From: Leptasterias polaris
Lineage: Eukaryota > Echinodermata > Asteroidea > Forcipulatida > Asteriidae
Direction of reading: 5' to 3'
Length of the DNA stretch: 64,000 nt
Assembly (NCBI GenBank): GCA_037783415.1
Contig: JAZGTN010000003.1
Location: forward strand, 7,230,501-7,294,500
In this document: piece by piece, positions 45,046 to 56,540 of the stretch
Layout of the letters: each line of letters opens with the position of its first letter
Numbering within the stretch: position 1 is the first letter of the stretch
Notes under the pieces: model-generated
What the model was told of the DNA's origin: nothing
Databases searched by the model: none
Seen by the model: only the letters and a program-made list of their open reading frames with translations
Translations under genes and position numbers: made by a program

Positions 45046-48022
45046 ATATTACATATGTATTGAGAACTGCTGACGCAGTTTAACCTGTTTTTAAGGCAGT
45101 CACAAAATGTCCTCCCAAAGGATTTACAAGTTATGTTTTGGGTGGTTTTTCTAAGTTGCAAAGCCCACAGCGAGTATAGAAGGTCCTTGATATCCTAAAC
45201 TGGCCCATCCCACATATCTGAGGGAGGGGGGTCAGTTCCCAGGGTTGTTGTTATTCTTTATGGGGTGGAAAAAACTTTAACACAATTCACAGCATACACA
45301 ATCTGCTATATGGCCTCGCGTGGGTGTAGGCCTAAACACAGTCTGCACACATCCAACTTCACAAATCTAGAGGGGATGGGGTCAGTTTCCAGGATTGTGT
45401 TTTAGTTATGCGATTGTTTTACCATACACAGCTGCATGGCTTTGCAAGCGTGTGTAAACACGGTCCACACGCATCTGATTCTCGGATATTTTGATCAGCC
45501 CTGGGCCCTGCCTCAATGGTTTCATATGGCATGTCAAGGACTCCGTACCGTACACCATAATAATTTCGAGGAAATGAAATATTATTAATGTTTTCGACAG
45601 GAGTCTGGTTGTTCATATCTGCTAAAGACAGTTTTTATAATGTGTTATTCCTTGAGTACTCCTGTTCAACGTTTATTCATTGTATGCACAAAGATAATAT
45701 ATAAAAAAATAGATGTCCGTGTGTCTGTTTCATAAACAGAACACTAGGGTTTTCCGATTTTTTTTAATTTTCTTCAGAACAAAACTCAGACCAAAAAATA
45801 TGATGTTATCTCAATGTTCACCTATATCACGTGCCTGTCTATGAACATACCAATATTCGACTCAGTGCACTTCCTTAGATGACTTCAAAAGGTGAACCGT
45901 TGAGCAAGTTCGGGTTGCCGACTAGAGTCGACTAGACTTAACCATAGTCGATCTAGTTGTCACTAGAACGCAGCATGGTTGAACTAGCTAGTCCAACTAG
46001 CTCCGGATCACCGTTTCTCTGGTCAACTAACGAAGTAACGTCACTTTGTCAAGATAGCGGTATAGGTTACGCATGGAGGCTTCCATCCGGGCTATGCCAT
46101 ATTTTGACGAATCAATCGACTAAACGAGTTCGAGTGAAACATAGACCGCGCATGCGTGATTTTAATGGCAAATTGACTAAAGGTAAGCACCTGAACTTGA
46201 TCTTTTATGTTACGTCACGTGATAGGTGATCGTCAAATCAAATTTCACCTTTAATACGTCCCTGTCTATGGACATACCAAGATTCAACTCAATCAGACTT
46301 TTACTTCCGTGCCATGCAGATATACGACTTCAAAAATACACCTTAAATGTCACGTGGCACCTGATGACGTCATGATGACATCACTTTTCAGTCGATACCA
46401 AGCCTGTTGCAAGAAGAGTTTTGACTGTAGCATCTCCCGTTCGCAAGATATAAGCTAAGTGGCCAAAACATTAAGACCATATGAGACTTGTACTTCCGTA
46501 GATATCACATCACTCTTCGAGACACAACATCTTTATAAGGTCTGTGTGTATTCTAAGTTTGATTACCAATGTATACATGTTATTACGTGATTTATAGTGG
46601 TAGTTGTTTACTTTATTTGTAGGAAATAATAACACAGTTGCTATGCTCTTTTATTATAGTTGTATGTTGTGACATTGATTTAAATCCAATTACTGTTTCA
46701 TAATTTACCAGTATTCAACCAGACAGAGAGGTTTATTTTGAGTTATTCACTGAAGTACCGGCGTCGGACGACCATGTAGCCACCCTCGTTCTGGTACTCA
46801 AAGGAGGAGTCCAACCTGGGCTATAGCCACCCAGTCTTTTGTTTATAATGTAAATCACTGTAGTAAAAGGAGAGTGTTGGAAAGGTGAGCGTTTTAGCCA
46901 TGCGGAATTTCAAATAGACAAAGGAATCATACAGGTTTGGAGAGCCCTTTTTAATGATTTCAGCTTCAAAATTATGACAATGTTGTATTGAAAAGTGCGT
47001 GATCGCGGTGGTCCGTGTAAGCACCACATCGTGAACAGATCGTTCCTTCCTTATAGAATTTACAAGACTTGCTGGAACCTGTCCTTACTGGCATTTTTCA
47101 GCCATTCTTGTAGGTTACAGACTCTGGAATATTCTTCACACACCGGTATTTCACTTTCCTAGGAGGACGCCTTATTTGTTGTTTATACACCACGTAACAT
47201 TGGTCGCGCAATCGGTCTATTGAAGCAACACTGTCACAACACTGTCACAACACTGCACAACATTAGGATACAATTGCCCGTGTTTTTCTCACCGGATATG
47301 AAAAGCCCAATATTGGGTCTAATCACATCTAAACGGAAAATATTCTGAGACCCTTGGCAAGATGACATTTTGAAGGGCAAACGAATTATGATAACAATTT
47401 CATCTTTGCAAGTTCTGAAAATAGCATAAGGGTGAAACTTGTAACAAAGTAAGGGCGAGGATGTTACTTTGTAATTATACAAATGGTTTGTTGATATATC
47501 TTTGCATTTTGGCTTTGCGAATTTTTTAATATAAGCTAAAAACCAATTTAAGACCCCAAATTGGTCACATGCCCAAAACAAAATGGCCTGTTATTATGGC
47601 AACGGGCTGCGTATTGATTTCATGGGTCTATTTTGTTTACTTGCACCCCAAGTCTATTCATTTTAACAACCGGTGCATTCAATTTTGTTTGAAAATGAAT
47701 GCTCCGTTGAATCAGCATTCAACAGTTAAAAAAGGGGTAAATCAATTTCACCATAGCATTCACTGGTCAAATAAGATCATTCAATTTCATTTAGACTTGT
47801 GGACAAGTCGTTAAATGTCTGTCGGGGTGATAGCGGAACGGCTTTCTCGCAATATCCCGCGAGAGGGCTGCTCTGTGCGAGATTACTGCTCTCAAACTGG
47901 TCACATTTACCGACTTGTGAAACCCGCAGGCGGTTTGTGCACGGCTTATGGGCACTTCAGCCGATTTCGTACGGACGCAACTGATTGGTCAATTTCGTTA
48001 TATCTATGAATATTATTATTAT
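45046..48022. other. Intergenic upstream of the PKS gene
   Basis: Mostly unrecognised DNA. Two diverged copies of one sequence lie at about 45820-45870 and 46246-46300 (shared CTGTCTATGRACATACCAA and ATTCRACTCA). No gene recognised. Any PKS promoter or 5' exon would be expected in the first kilobases. Confidence 0.5.
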
Positions 48023-48360
48023 TAGGTGTTCGGTCTTAGAAGACCGAACAACTCTTTGTTATTGTTCGGGTTTTTTTAGGTGTTCGGTCTACAGACCGAA
48101 CAACTCTTTGTTATTGTTCGGTTTTTTTAGGTGTTCGGTCTACAGACCGAACAACTCTTTGTTAGGTGTTCGGGGTAAACCCCGAACAACTCTTTGTTAT
48201 TGTTCTGTTTTTAGGTGTTCGGGGTAACTCTTTGTTATTGTTCGTTTTTTTTTTTTTTTTTTAGGTGTTCGGTCCACAGACCGAACAACTCTTTGTTATT
48301 GTTCGTTTTTTAGGTGTTCGGGGTAAACCCCGAACAACTCTTTGTTATTGTTCGGTTTTT
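48023..48360 (+). repeat. Minisatellite of seven hairpin units with covarying stems
   Basis: Unit of roughly 50 bp: TTAGGTG + hairpin + AACTCTTTGTTATTGTTCGG + T run. Hairpins, in order: TTCGGTCTT/AAGACCGAA, TTCGGTCT/AGACCGAA twice, TTCGGGGT/ACCCCGAA, a truncated copy, TTCGGTC/GACCGAA, TTCGGGGT/ACCCCGAA. Two base pairs of the stem differ between the GGTC and GGGG classes, and in each class both strands changed together. Confidence 0.9.
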
Positions 48361-48393
48361 TTTTTTTTTTATTTTTTTTTTTTTTTTTTTTTC
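48356..48393 (+). repeat. Poly(T) tract
   Basis: Nearly uninterrupted T run ending in TTCTTCTTTG, placed as the tail of the last hairpin unit. Confidence 0.9.
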
Positions 48394-48956
48394 TTCTTTG
48401 TTTTGCTTATTCCTCTCAGTGGGCTTTGTCCGCAAGCAAACGCATACTTGCGAATCTTTGATCAACTTGAAACTTAATGTGAAGTTAGAACATAACTAGG
48501 AGAAGCCGAGTAAGTTGTGACGTCATGATTACGTCATCGGGTGTCAAATTACAAGCCATTTTAGGTCCAAAAGTGCCCTCATTCCAATGTCTGTATGTCT
48601 CTGAATATTAAAGCTACAGTATTCATAATTGGGCATATGATAGATCAAGACACGGGCAACATTTGAAAAGTTAACGCCAAAATCACACGACCTTTACTTC
48701 CGGTCGTACCGGAAGGTCAAAGTTTGCCTTTGTGAAATACTTTAAATTTTGTCTTGGTACAATTTTCCGGCGAAATGATTAACTTCAGTATATCTGATCA
48801 ACTTCAAATTTATACCATGTAAGGACCCTTGATAAAACCTCCATCAAGCAGTTGTGACGTCATGATGACGTCATCAGGTGTCAAATTACAAGGTTTTAAA
48901 GATTAACAATTTTAATCTTTGAAAATCTAAATATCAAATCAAGACGAAGGGACCGT
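48394..48956. other. Intergenic with TGACGTCA-type words
   Basis: Two similar stretches (around 48520 and 48860) contain GTGACGTCATGATKACGTCA, then CATCRGGTGTCAAATTACA. Probably pieces of one repeat family; no gene. Confidence 0.45.
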
Positions 48957-50690
48957 CGATTGCCTAACGCAGCATGGCATACCTCCTCGCGACTGATTCC
49001 ATTGCGCAACGGTGGGTAGTCTTGCTAGTCAAGACGCTTGTTGGGGACACTATAAATAATCAACACGTACAGCTACCTTTTATTGTTGACATCATCGTGT
49101 GTACGTCTTTACTGAAGGCTAGGTGTTGTGTACTTCAACGTAGTGCAAATCAATGGCGTACTAACGTTATACATGTAGACCTGATCTGCTCAGATTCGGT
49201 GTCTAATTGTTCCCCTATTCGCCCTTCTCATGGCTTAATTATCAATATGGAATTGAAGACGAAGTATCACTGAGATGACCACCTGCTTCAGTGATTCGTA
49301 TGACTTGTAATTATGTGAGAAAATGCAAGCAGAAAAAGACCAACATTGGCGTTATGTTTTGTTCACACACCGAGAAGCACGGACTTGACACCGGCTCGCG
49401 AAGGGCGAGTAGACCGGGACTTGTGTTTATCGATCGCTGCAGTGCAACACGGGAATTTAAACGGTAAGCTTCGTACACATGTAGACCTGATCTGCTCAGA
49501 TTCGGTGTCTAATTGTTCCCCTATTCGCCCTTCTCATGGCTTAATGATCAATATGGAATTGAAGACGAAGTATCACTGAGATGACCACCTGCTTCAGTGA
49601 TTCGTATGACTTGTAATTATGTGAGAAAATGCAAGCAGAAAAAGACCAACATTGGCGTTATGTTTTGTTCACACACCGAGAAGCACGGACTTGACACCGG
49701 CTCGCGAAGGGCGAGTAGACCGGGACTTGTGTTTATCGATCGCTGCAGTGCAACACGGGAATTTAAACGGTAAGCTTCGTACACATGTAGACCTGATCTG
49801 CTCAGATTCGGTGTCTAATTGTTCCCCTATTCGCCCTTCTCATGGCTTAATGATCAATATGGAATTGAAGACGAAGTATCACTGAGATGACCACCTGCTT
49901 CAGTGATTCGTATGACTTGTAATTATGTGAGAAAATGCAAGCAGAAAAAGACCAACATTGGCGTTATGTTTTGTTCACACACCGAGAAGCACGGACTTGA
50001 CACCGGCTCGCGAAGGGCGAGTAGACCGGGACTTGTGTTTATCGATCGCTGCAGTGCAACACGGGAATTTAAACGGTAAGCTTCGTACACATGTAGACCT
50101 GATCTGCTCAGATTCGGTGTCTAATTGTTCCCCTATTCGCCCTTCTCATGGCTTAATGATCAATATGGAATTGAAGACGAAGTTTCACTGAGATGACCTC
50201 CTGCTTCAGTGATTCATATGACTTGTAATTATGTGAGAAAATGCAAGCAGAAAAGACCAACATTGGCGTTATGTTTTGTTCGCATAATACCGAGAAGCAC
50301 GGACTTGACACCGGCTCGCGAAGGGCGAGTTGGACCGGGACTATAAGGCATGTGTTTATAGCTGCATGCAGTGCAACACGGGAATTTAAACGGTAAGCTT
50401 CGTACGATGAACATCTTTGCTTTTCAAAATTATTCTTTTATTTAATGCACAGTTTTGTTATAAAGTTTACCCTTAATCATCAAGTGGCAACTTTGGTGAC
50501 GTTTTTAAACTAAGTATTAAGGAACGTTTTAGTATGATTGTCGAACCATGGTCCTCGAACGAAGAGGTAAAATTGGGCAATTGGAAACGGGCATGATTTT
50601 TGGCTGTGTGTCAGATTGATGAATGTTTTCCGTCAACTCTTGTATTTATGACATGAATATTTAAAAACCCTGCGATCAAGGTTTTTCTAC
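48957..50690 (+). repeat. Repeat family G, copy with internal 306-bp array
   Basis: Starts GATTGCCTAACGCAGCAT and ends around GGTTTTTCTAC. The same sequence, with only one internal unit, occurs at 62789-63460. Confidence 0.75.
49171..50394 (+). repeat. Tandem array, four units of 306 bp
   Basis: Units start at ACATGTAGACCTGATCTG: 49171, 49477, 49783 and 50089, an exact 306-bp spacing. The middle units are almost identical; the first start and last end are diverged. Each unit carries a 77-codon ORF only because the units are copies; there is no sign of selection on it. Each unit has a donor-like ACGGTAAGC near its end. Confidence 0.93.
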
Positions 50691-50728
50691 GAAAGCCCAT
50701 TAGCGCCACAAAGAAAAAACAAATCAAA

Positions 50729-50967
50729 TACGGATTCGAATCCGTTATTATGGATTCGCAATCCGTTATTACGGATTCGCAATCCGTTATTACGGATTCG
50801 CAATCCGTTATTACAGATTCGCAATCCGTTATTACGGATTCACAATCCGTTATTACGGATTCACAATCCGTTATTACGGATTCACAATCCGTTATTACGG
50901 ATTCGCAATCCGTTATTACGGATTCGCAATCCGTTATTACGGATTCGCAATCCGTTATTACGGATTC
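50729..50967 (+). repeat. Palindromic satellite array 1
   Basis: About 11 units of 21 bp, each AATCCGTTATTACGGATT plus CGC or CAC. The 18-bp core is an inverted repeat (AATCCGT / ACGGATT around TATT). Confidence 0.93.
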
Positions 50968-51318
50968 ACTCGATGATCCCTCGAAGGCGCTATTTGCGTT
51001 GGACAGTAATGGTTTATTATATTGATTATATTTTTAAACATCTTTCCAACCATATTCATTTCAATTCACTTCATAACAAACGCTTTTTATATGATAGAGG
51101 GATATAGGTCCGGCCTTTCAGTTTCTTAAACCACGTTTTTTCCCCGTAAAGACCCACAAAGTTATTACAATTTCAACGGTTAGAACTGTGTATTTGTAAA
51201 CATGCACTTCAACTTAGTTAAATATTTTGCTGTACATAGTAGTGGTTCATTAAGTGTACAATGGTTGCGGTGACTCGATTTGTACGAAAGCCCATTAGCG
51301 CCACAAAAAAACCCATCA

Positions 51319-51483
51319 AATCCGTTATTACGGATTCGAATCCGTTATTACGGCTTCGCAATCCGTTATTACGGCTTCGCAATCCGTTATTACGGATTCG
51401 CAATCCCTTATTACGGATTCGCAATCCGTTATTACGGATTCGCAATCCGTTATTACGGATTCGCAATCTGTTATTACGGATTC
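51319..51483 (+). repeat. Palindromic satellite array 2
   Basis: About 8 units of the same 21-bp palindrome with a few variants (ACGGCTTCG, CCCTTATTACGG). Confidence 0.92.
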
Positions 51484-51933
51484 ACTCGAGGATCCCTCGA
51501 TGGCGTTTGCGTTGGACAGTAATGGTTTATTCTGCCTAACTTTTATTAAGCCCAAAGGACGACGTGTTCATAATTTTATGTTTCATTATTTTTGTTTAAG
51601 TACATGAAGTAACTGCAAATCGAGTCACCGCAACCAGACTGACCGCAACCATTGTACACGAACCACTACTACAGCAAAATATATTGAACTAAGTTGAAGT
51701 GCATGTTTACAAATACACAGTTCTAACCGTTGAAATTTGACTTTGTGTCTTTACGGAAAAAACACGTGGTTTAAGAAAGGCCGGACCTATCCCACTATCC
51801 TATAAAAAGCGTTTGTTATGAAGTGAATTGAAATGAATAGGATGGTTGGAAAGATGTTTAAAAGTAGAATATAATAAATATAATAAACCATTACTGTCCA
51901 TCGCAAATAGCGCCATCGAGGGATCCTCCAGTG

Positions 51934-52139
51934 AATCCGTAATAACGGATTGCGAATCCGTAATAACGGATTGCGAATCCGTAATGACGGATTGCGAATC
52001 CGTAATGACGGATTGCGAATTCGTAATGACGGATTGCGAATCCGTAATGACGGATTGCGAATCCGTAATGACAGATTGCGAATCCGTAATGACTGATTGC
52101 GAATCCGTAATAACGGATTCGAATTCGTAATAACGGATT
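51934..52139 (-). repeat. Palindromic satellite array 3 (inverse orientation)
   Basis: Units read AATCCGTAATAACGGATTGCG. Several consecutive units share a one-base variant (GTAATGACGG) that breaks the central symmetry, a sign of unit-by-unit amplification. Confidence 0.92.
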
Positions 52140-52311
52140 AGATTTTTCTTTTTTTGTGGCGCTAATAGGCTTTCGTAGATTTGCAGTTACTTAAACAAAA
52201 CTAATGAAACATAAAATTATGAACACGTCGTCCTTGGGCTTAATAAAATTTCGGCAGAATAAACCATCTGTCCAACGCAAATAGCGCCATCGAGGGATCC
52301 TCGAGTGAATC

Positions 52312-52591
52312 CATAATAACGTATTATGAATCTGTAATAACGGATTGCGAGTCGTCCTTTGGGCTTAATAAAAGTTAGGCAGAATAAACCATCTGTCCAA
52401 CGCAAATAGCGCCATCGAGAGATCCTCGAGTGAATCCGTAATTAACGTATTATGAATCCGTAATAACGGATTGCGAATCCGTATTGCGAATCCGTTATAA
52501 CGGATTGCGAATCCGTAATAACGGATTGCGAATCCGTAATAACGGATTGCTAATCCGTAATAACGGATTCGAATCCGTAATAACGGATTTT
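52312..52591 (-). repeat. Palindromic satellite array 4 (two blocks)
   Basis: A short block (52312-52352) and a longer one (52432-52591), separated by another copy of the flank containing GCAAATAGCGCCATCGAG. This means two adjacent element copies. Confidence 0.88.
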
Positions 52592-52929
52592 AAAATTTTT
52601 GTTGTGGCGCTAATGGGCTTTTTTCTAAGAATCTTTTGTTTATAAGTCAACTTTAAAAACAGTATGTGCACCTTCCACTAACAAATTACTCTAATAATAT
52701 TATTGGTCCTGAATAGAGTGGAATATAAATTCAATAAATTATTAGTAGTATTATACAATGACAAAATATTTTTGTTAGGTCTTAAATTGTATTTATTTGA
52801 ACAGTTTCCGCTTGACTTAATTTTCCGAAAGTCTTACTTTGTTTATAATTGTTTTTTTCTTCTTCAGAATACAGCACATCCAGTACCCAAATGGTCTCTC
52901 CAAGTGAAAGATTTCCTACTCGTTGTTGT
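52592..52929. other. Intergenic, no recognised feature
   Basis: AT-rich; no gene or repeat recognised. Confidence 0.45.
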
Positions 52930-54480
52930 GTTGCATTCCTAATTTCCTCGCTGAGTATGCACCATATACAGGTAGAAATAGTACTCAACTAATTAGGTTA
53001 TTAGTCACAATTCACGAGAGGCTTAGACTTGCCGTCTTCATGACTTGCCTTTTCTTTCAATATCCTAAATTTAACAAACCGTTCTGTATAAAGATCATAG
53101 CTAAAAATCAAGCAATCTATTTTTAAAAATGCAACCAATAGCTCATACTTGATTTATTTTTTAGACATCATCAGTGCATCCAGTGCCTGAAAGGTGTACA
53201 GTGAAAGTTTCACACCCGTTGTTGTAGTGTATGATGCCCCATAGAGGTAGATCTACCTCTATGGTGCATCAGTTAATAACTCATTATGTTATTAGAATAA
53301 ATTCAAGAGGCTTAGACTTGCCGTCCTCATGCTTTGTCTTTGCCTTGCATAATTATCATAAACAAAAGTCTTTTCTTTTAATATTCTAAATTTAACAAAC
53401 CGTTCTGTATGACAATCAATGTCTAAAAATCAAACAAGCTATTTTAAAACATGCAACCGTAGCTCATACTTGACTTGTTTTAATGACATCATCGTCAGTG
53501 CATATGTTTAGAACAATCAATGATTCATGCACTGATACTTATTGAGTATCCAACTCACTGTTTTTTAAACCCTGTTAAAAACTTTTCAGAAATGTTACTT
53601 AATAATGTCAACATGAATAGCATAAAATAGTGGTTTTTTTATTAATCAATAAAGATTCGAAAAACCATTGAAAAATAAATAAACTACATTGAATGGAATA
53701 CATAATACTTAAAAGTTGTACTTGTGTGTCATTCAAAGGCTCGTTTCAAGATCTGTGGCCAAGATGAAGGGGAAGTGGGAAAAATGTTCCTCTGTCTTTT
53801 CCTACCTCCATGGTATGACTATGAACTGACAATGGACCCTTTGCCCTTTCAAAATAATCTAAATAATGTACTCTTTTGCTTATATTTTTTGTAATGTACT
53901 CTTTTGCTTATATTTTTTGTAAGTTCATCTTTGTTTTCCGCTTGGCACATATTTAAATGCCTATGTCTCGCTAAAAACTTTCTAACTTCATAATGATGTC
54001 ATAGGTTTTCAAATTTGGCTAAACAAAAGGTTGTTATTTATAAAATTAATAAAATTTTTAGCAGCCCTTTATTTCTTTACTTTCTTTACTTTCTCTAATA
54101 TTTCAAAAGCTATCAGGATTGTTTTCAGCGATTCAATGATACAGCTTACGCATTAAAACAGCAGTGAGCCCACCAGCGATACCCGAACACCTAGTGTTTG
54201 TTGTCACAAACACGTTAAGTCTAGTGAATTTTTGAGTTTGTTCCATCTCAAAAATACACACAAATCGTTGTCCGCAGACTTTAACATCCTTCCTAAGCTC
54301 GTACGGTCATGCAACTTGGCAACAGTGTTACACCTGATAAATATATGAAACAGAAGTTTTGACAACATATTGACGTCATCCAATGATTTATCGGGTAATT
54401 TAATGATATTTATTTGTTAATCAAATTTTGAGTTTTTGGTTTAACAACCAGAACTCACAAACTAAGAACGATAAATTCGT
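52930..54480 (+). repeat. Repeat family F, copy 1 (with terminal hairpin)
   Basis: Shares with 57840-59390 the ordered words ATTCACGAGAGGCTTAGACT (52985 region, and again near 53300), ACAAACCGTTCTGTATG, GTACTCTTTTGCT, TTCAATGATA, AGCGA...CCCGAACACCTAG and GTTGTCCGCAGACTTT. A hairpin near 54189 (GTGTTTGT..ACAAACAC) follows CCCGAACACCTA. The first part is itself partly duplicated (52930 and 53230). No protein. Confidence 0.7.
53233..53270. repeat. Near-perfect 38-bp palindrome
   Basis: ATAGAGGTAGATCTACCTCTAT (53241-53262, perfectly palindromic) extends outward to GATGC...GCATC with one mismatch. Related copies of family F (52955, 57845) have only the left half here. Confidence 0.85.
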
Positions 54481-54489
54481 TGTTATTTC

Positions 54490-54895
54490 TTGAAAACCAC
54501 TGCAAGCAGTCATGCGACAATTCATGCATGTTTACTTTCGAGACACATTGTCAATGTAACTGTGAATCTATCAAATGTACAATGTACTGGTTAAATGTAC
54601 ACAATAGTGTCTAGACTCCGAAGTTTAATTTAGTACTTACATTGTGTCAGACAATAAACCATTGCAAGCAGCCATGTGATAAATCATGATTGTTTTTTAT
54701 TTTCGAGACACATTTGTCAAGGTAACTGTGAAGCTATCAAATGTACAATGTATTGGTAAAATGTACACAATAAGTGTCTAGACTCCGAAGTTTAATTTAG
54801 TACGTACATTGTGTCAGACAATAAACCATTGCAAGCAGCCATGCGATAAGTCGAGACACTTTGTCAAGGTAACTGTGAAGCTATCAAATCGTCAT
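54490..54895 (+). repeat. Tandem repeat, ~162-168-bp units
   Basis: The words CCAYTGCAAGCAGYCATG, GAGACAC and CAAATGTACAATGTA recur at 54496, 54658 and 54826: two full units and a partial one. The same CCATTGCAAGCAG word recurs in the D blocks (55629, 60867). Confidence 0.85.
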
Positions 54896-55630
54896 CCACC
54901 GATTTCATGAACTGACACACACACGTAGACAGTAAAAAGTAATAATTGTAGAAAACGGCATTTAATGTTGAAGGCTTTTATAAAATCCCGCTTTCCTTCA
55001 AAACGTCACTAGTTTTCTAACAGTGGAGACTTGTTGCTTTGAACTTCATATATATGGTACTTATGACTGATTTTCGTCCTAAATTAATAAGCAATAAAGT
55101 AAAACGTTTTGCGTTAGTACGTGAAATCAAAAATTGATGCAACATGTTTTCGAGCTTGAAACATGAGTACCGTAGCTCACAGTATTACAAGATGGGATGG
55201 GAAACAACTTCTGACTCGATCAAGCATATTCTGTAGATTTCAAAATTAAACTTATTTTTTTGACACTTGAAAAATAGACGATTGATAGAGGGTGCTCTGT
55301 TACAGGTGGTGACTTCATAATTCCTTACATTTTAACATAAGAGAACACATAAAGTAGCATACCGCGCCACACAGTCTTATGGAGGTGTTTTTTTTACCAC
55401 ACAGGCCATAAAACAAGAATTGTGGTGAGCGAAATGTATTGACTTTACATTGGGCACTGGTGACGTCATGATGACGTCGCACAACGTTTAGCCTAACAAA
55501 CACATCTACAGTATCCCACAAGTAGTAGTACACAATCGAAAACAGTTGATCGGACTTAAACTGTTCGAGATATGGTGGTCTCAAGATTTGCTAATTATAT
55601 TCATGTCATTATGTATTATACAATAAACCA

Positions 55631-56063
55631 TTGCAAGCAGTTCTGCAACAAGGTATGGATTTTTACCATGTGCAAGTCCTCGCACAACTTAATGGAATAA
55701 GCTACAGAAAGGCGAGTGGCCCCGATAATATTTCGGCTAGATTTATACGACAGTTTTCATATGAGCTATCTAAACCCTTGACTCATATAATCAACGCCTC
55801 GTTCGCACAGCTCATCGTCCCAGCACAATGGAAGCGAGCAATTGTCGTCCCTGTGCCCAAAACTTCACCCGCCAACATAGACAATTTGCGACCAATTGCC
55901 CTCACAGATCACTTTGCCAAAGTGACTGAACATTTCATTGCTCAGCAAACAATGGCGTCGATTAAACCCAACCTCGACCCCGTCCAGTTCGGAAACATCA
56001 AGAACGTTTCCACCACGCACTTGCACCCATGTTCCCAACCATCGCGTGCAAAGCCTGAATCTT
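55631..56063 (+). pseudogene. LINE reverse transcriptase N-terminal fragment (D1)
   Basis: About 145 residues with RKASGPDNISARFIRQF, VPAQWKRAIVVPVPK and NLRPIALTDHFAKVTE, the finger motifs of a Jockey/CR1-type RT. It breaks off before the catalytic Asp motif, so it cannot be active. The other copy is at 60869-61304. Confidence 0.85.
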
Positions 56064-56067
56064 TTAA

Positions 56068-56540
56068 CCCTGCGAGAAGCGAATATTTTGTGATTTGCTC
56101 CGAGGAACGAGGTGGCTCACGCGGTAGCTCACGCGGTAGGCGCATTATGTAATTAGTGAAATTGACACATGAAACAGCCACAGGGTGAAAACAAGCAGTA
56201 ACCAGGTCACCTAGATATACCCTGAGGGTATTTCTGGTCAGGATTGTAAACAAACAGCTCTGGTTTCCATTCACAGACATATGACAGACAGCACTAGCGG
56301 AACCGAGGAACGAGGTTGCTCACGCGGTAGGCGCATTAAGGATTGCCGCCTTGGCACTTTGTGACAGCTGGCTTACCCGGTGAACGACCTCTAGGGCAAA
56401 ATCGGTTCAGCCACTTTGTTAAGGGGTGTTCAGGGTTGGATGAAAATTAAGTTCAGCGAAAACAATTTTTTTTAAAGTGTTTTAATTAACAAAAATAGAA
56501 AAATTGTTCTACCGCTTGAGACCATCCGCTGACTCCAGGG
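56068..56540 (+). mobile_element. 473-bp piggyBac-like insertion in D1
   Basis: D2 reads AATCTTTTAACAACAAA without interruption. In D1 the insertion begins CCCTGCGAGAAGCG and ends CGCTGACTCCAGGG, flanked on both sides by TTTTAA. CCCTG...CAGGG ends and a TTAA-containing duplication fit a piggyBac-type MITE. Inside, a GCTCACGCGGTAGGCGCATT motif occurs twice. Confidence 0.8.

Larger units (their letters stand above)
50690..52620. mobile_element. Symmetric locus of palindromic 21-bp arrays
   Basis: Two forward arrays (50729-50967, 51319-51483) and two inverse arrays (51934-52139, 52312-52591). Each is framed on one side by TTAGCGCCACAAA and on the other by TCGAGGGATCCTCGAGTGA-like sequence with TGGCGCTATTTGCG. 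The stretches between them (51035-51300 and 51605-51870) are inverse copies of each other. Best seen as repeated copies of a short mobile element with a satellite core, arranged head-to-head. No protein. Confidence 0.75.

Noticed and set aside
49346..50191. Three near-identical 77-aa ORFs
   Set aside because: They are by-products of the 306-bp tandem unit and overlap its borders; the single-unit copy at 62.8 kb does not keep the frame.
50750..51025. ORF encoding repeated TDSQSVI
   Set aside because: A 21-bp unit without stops gives open frames in several frames and on both strands; there is no flanking coding signal.
50729..52591. CRISPR-like arrays of palindromic repeats
   Set aside because: The units abut with only 3 bp between them; there are no unique spacers and no cas genes, and the DNA is eukaryotic. 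It is a satellite.
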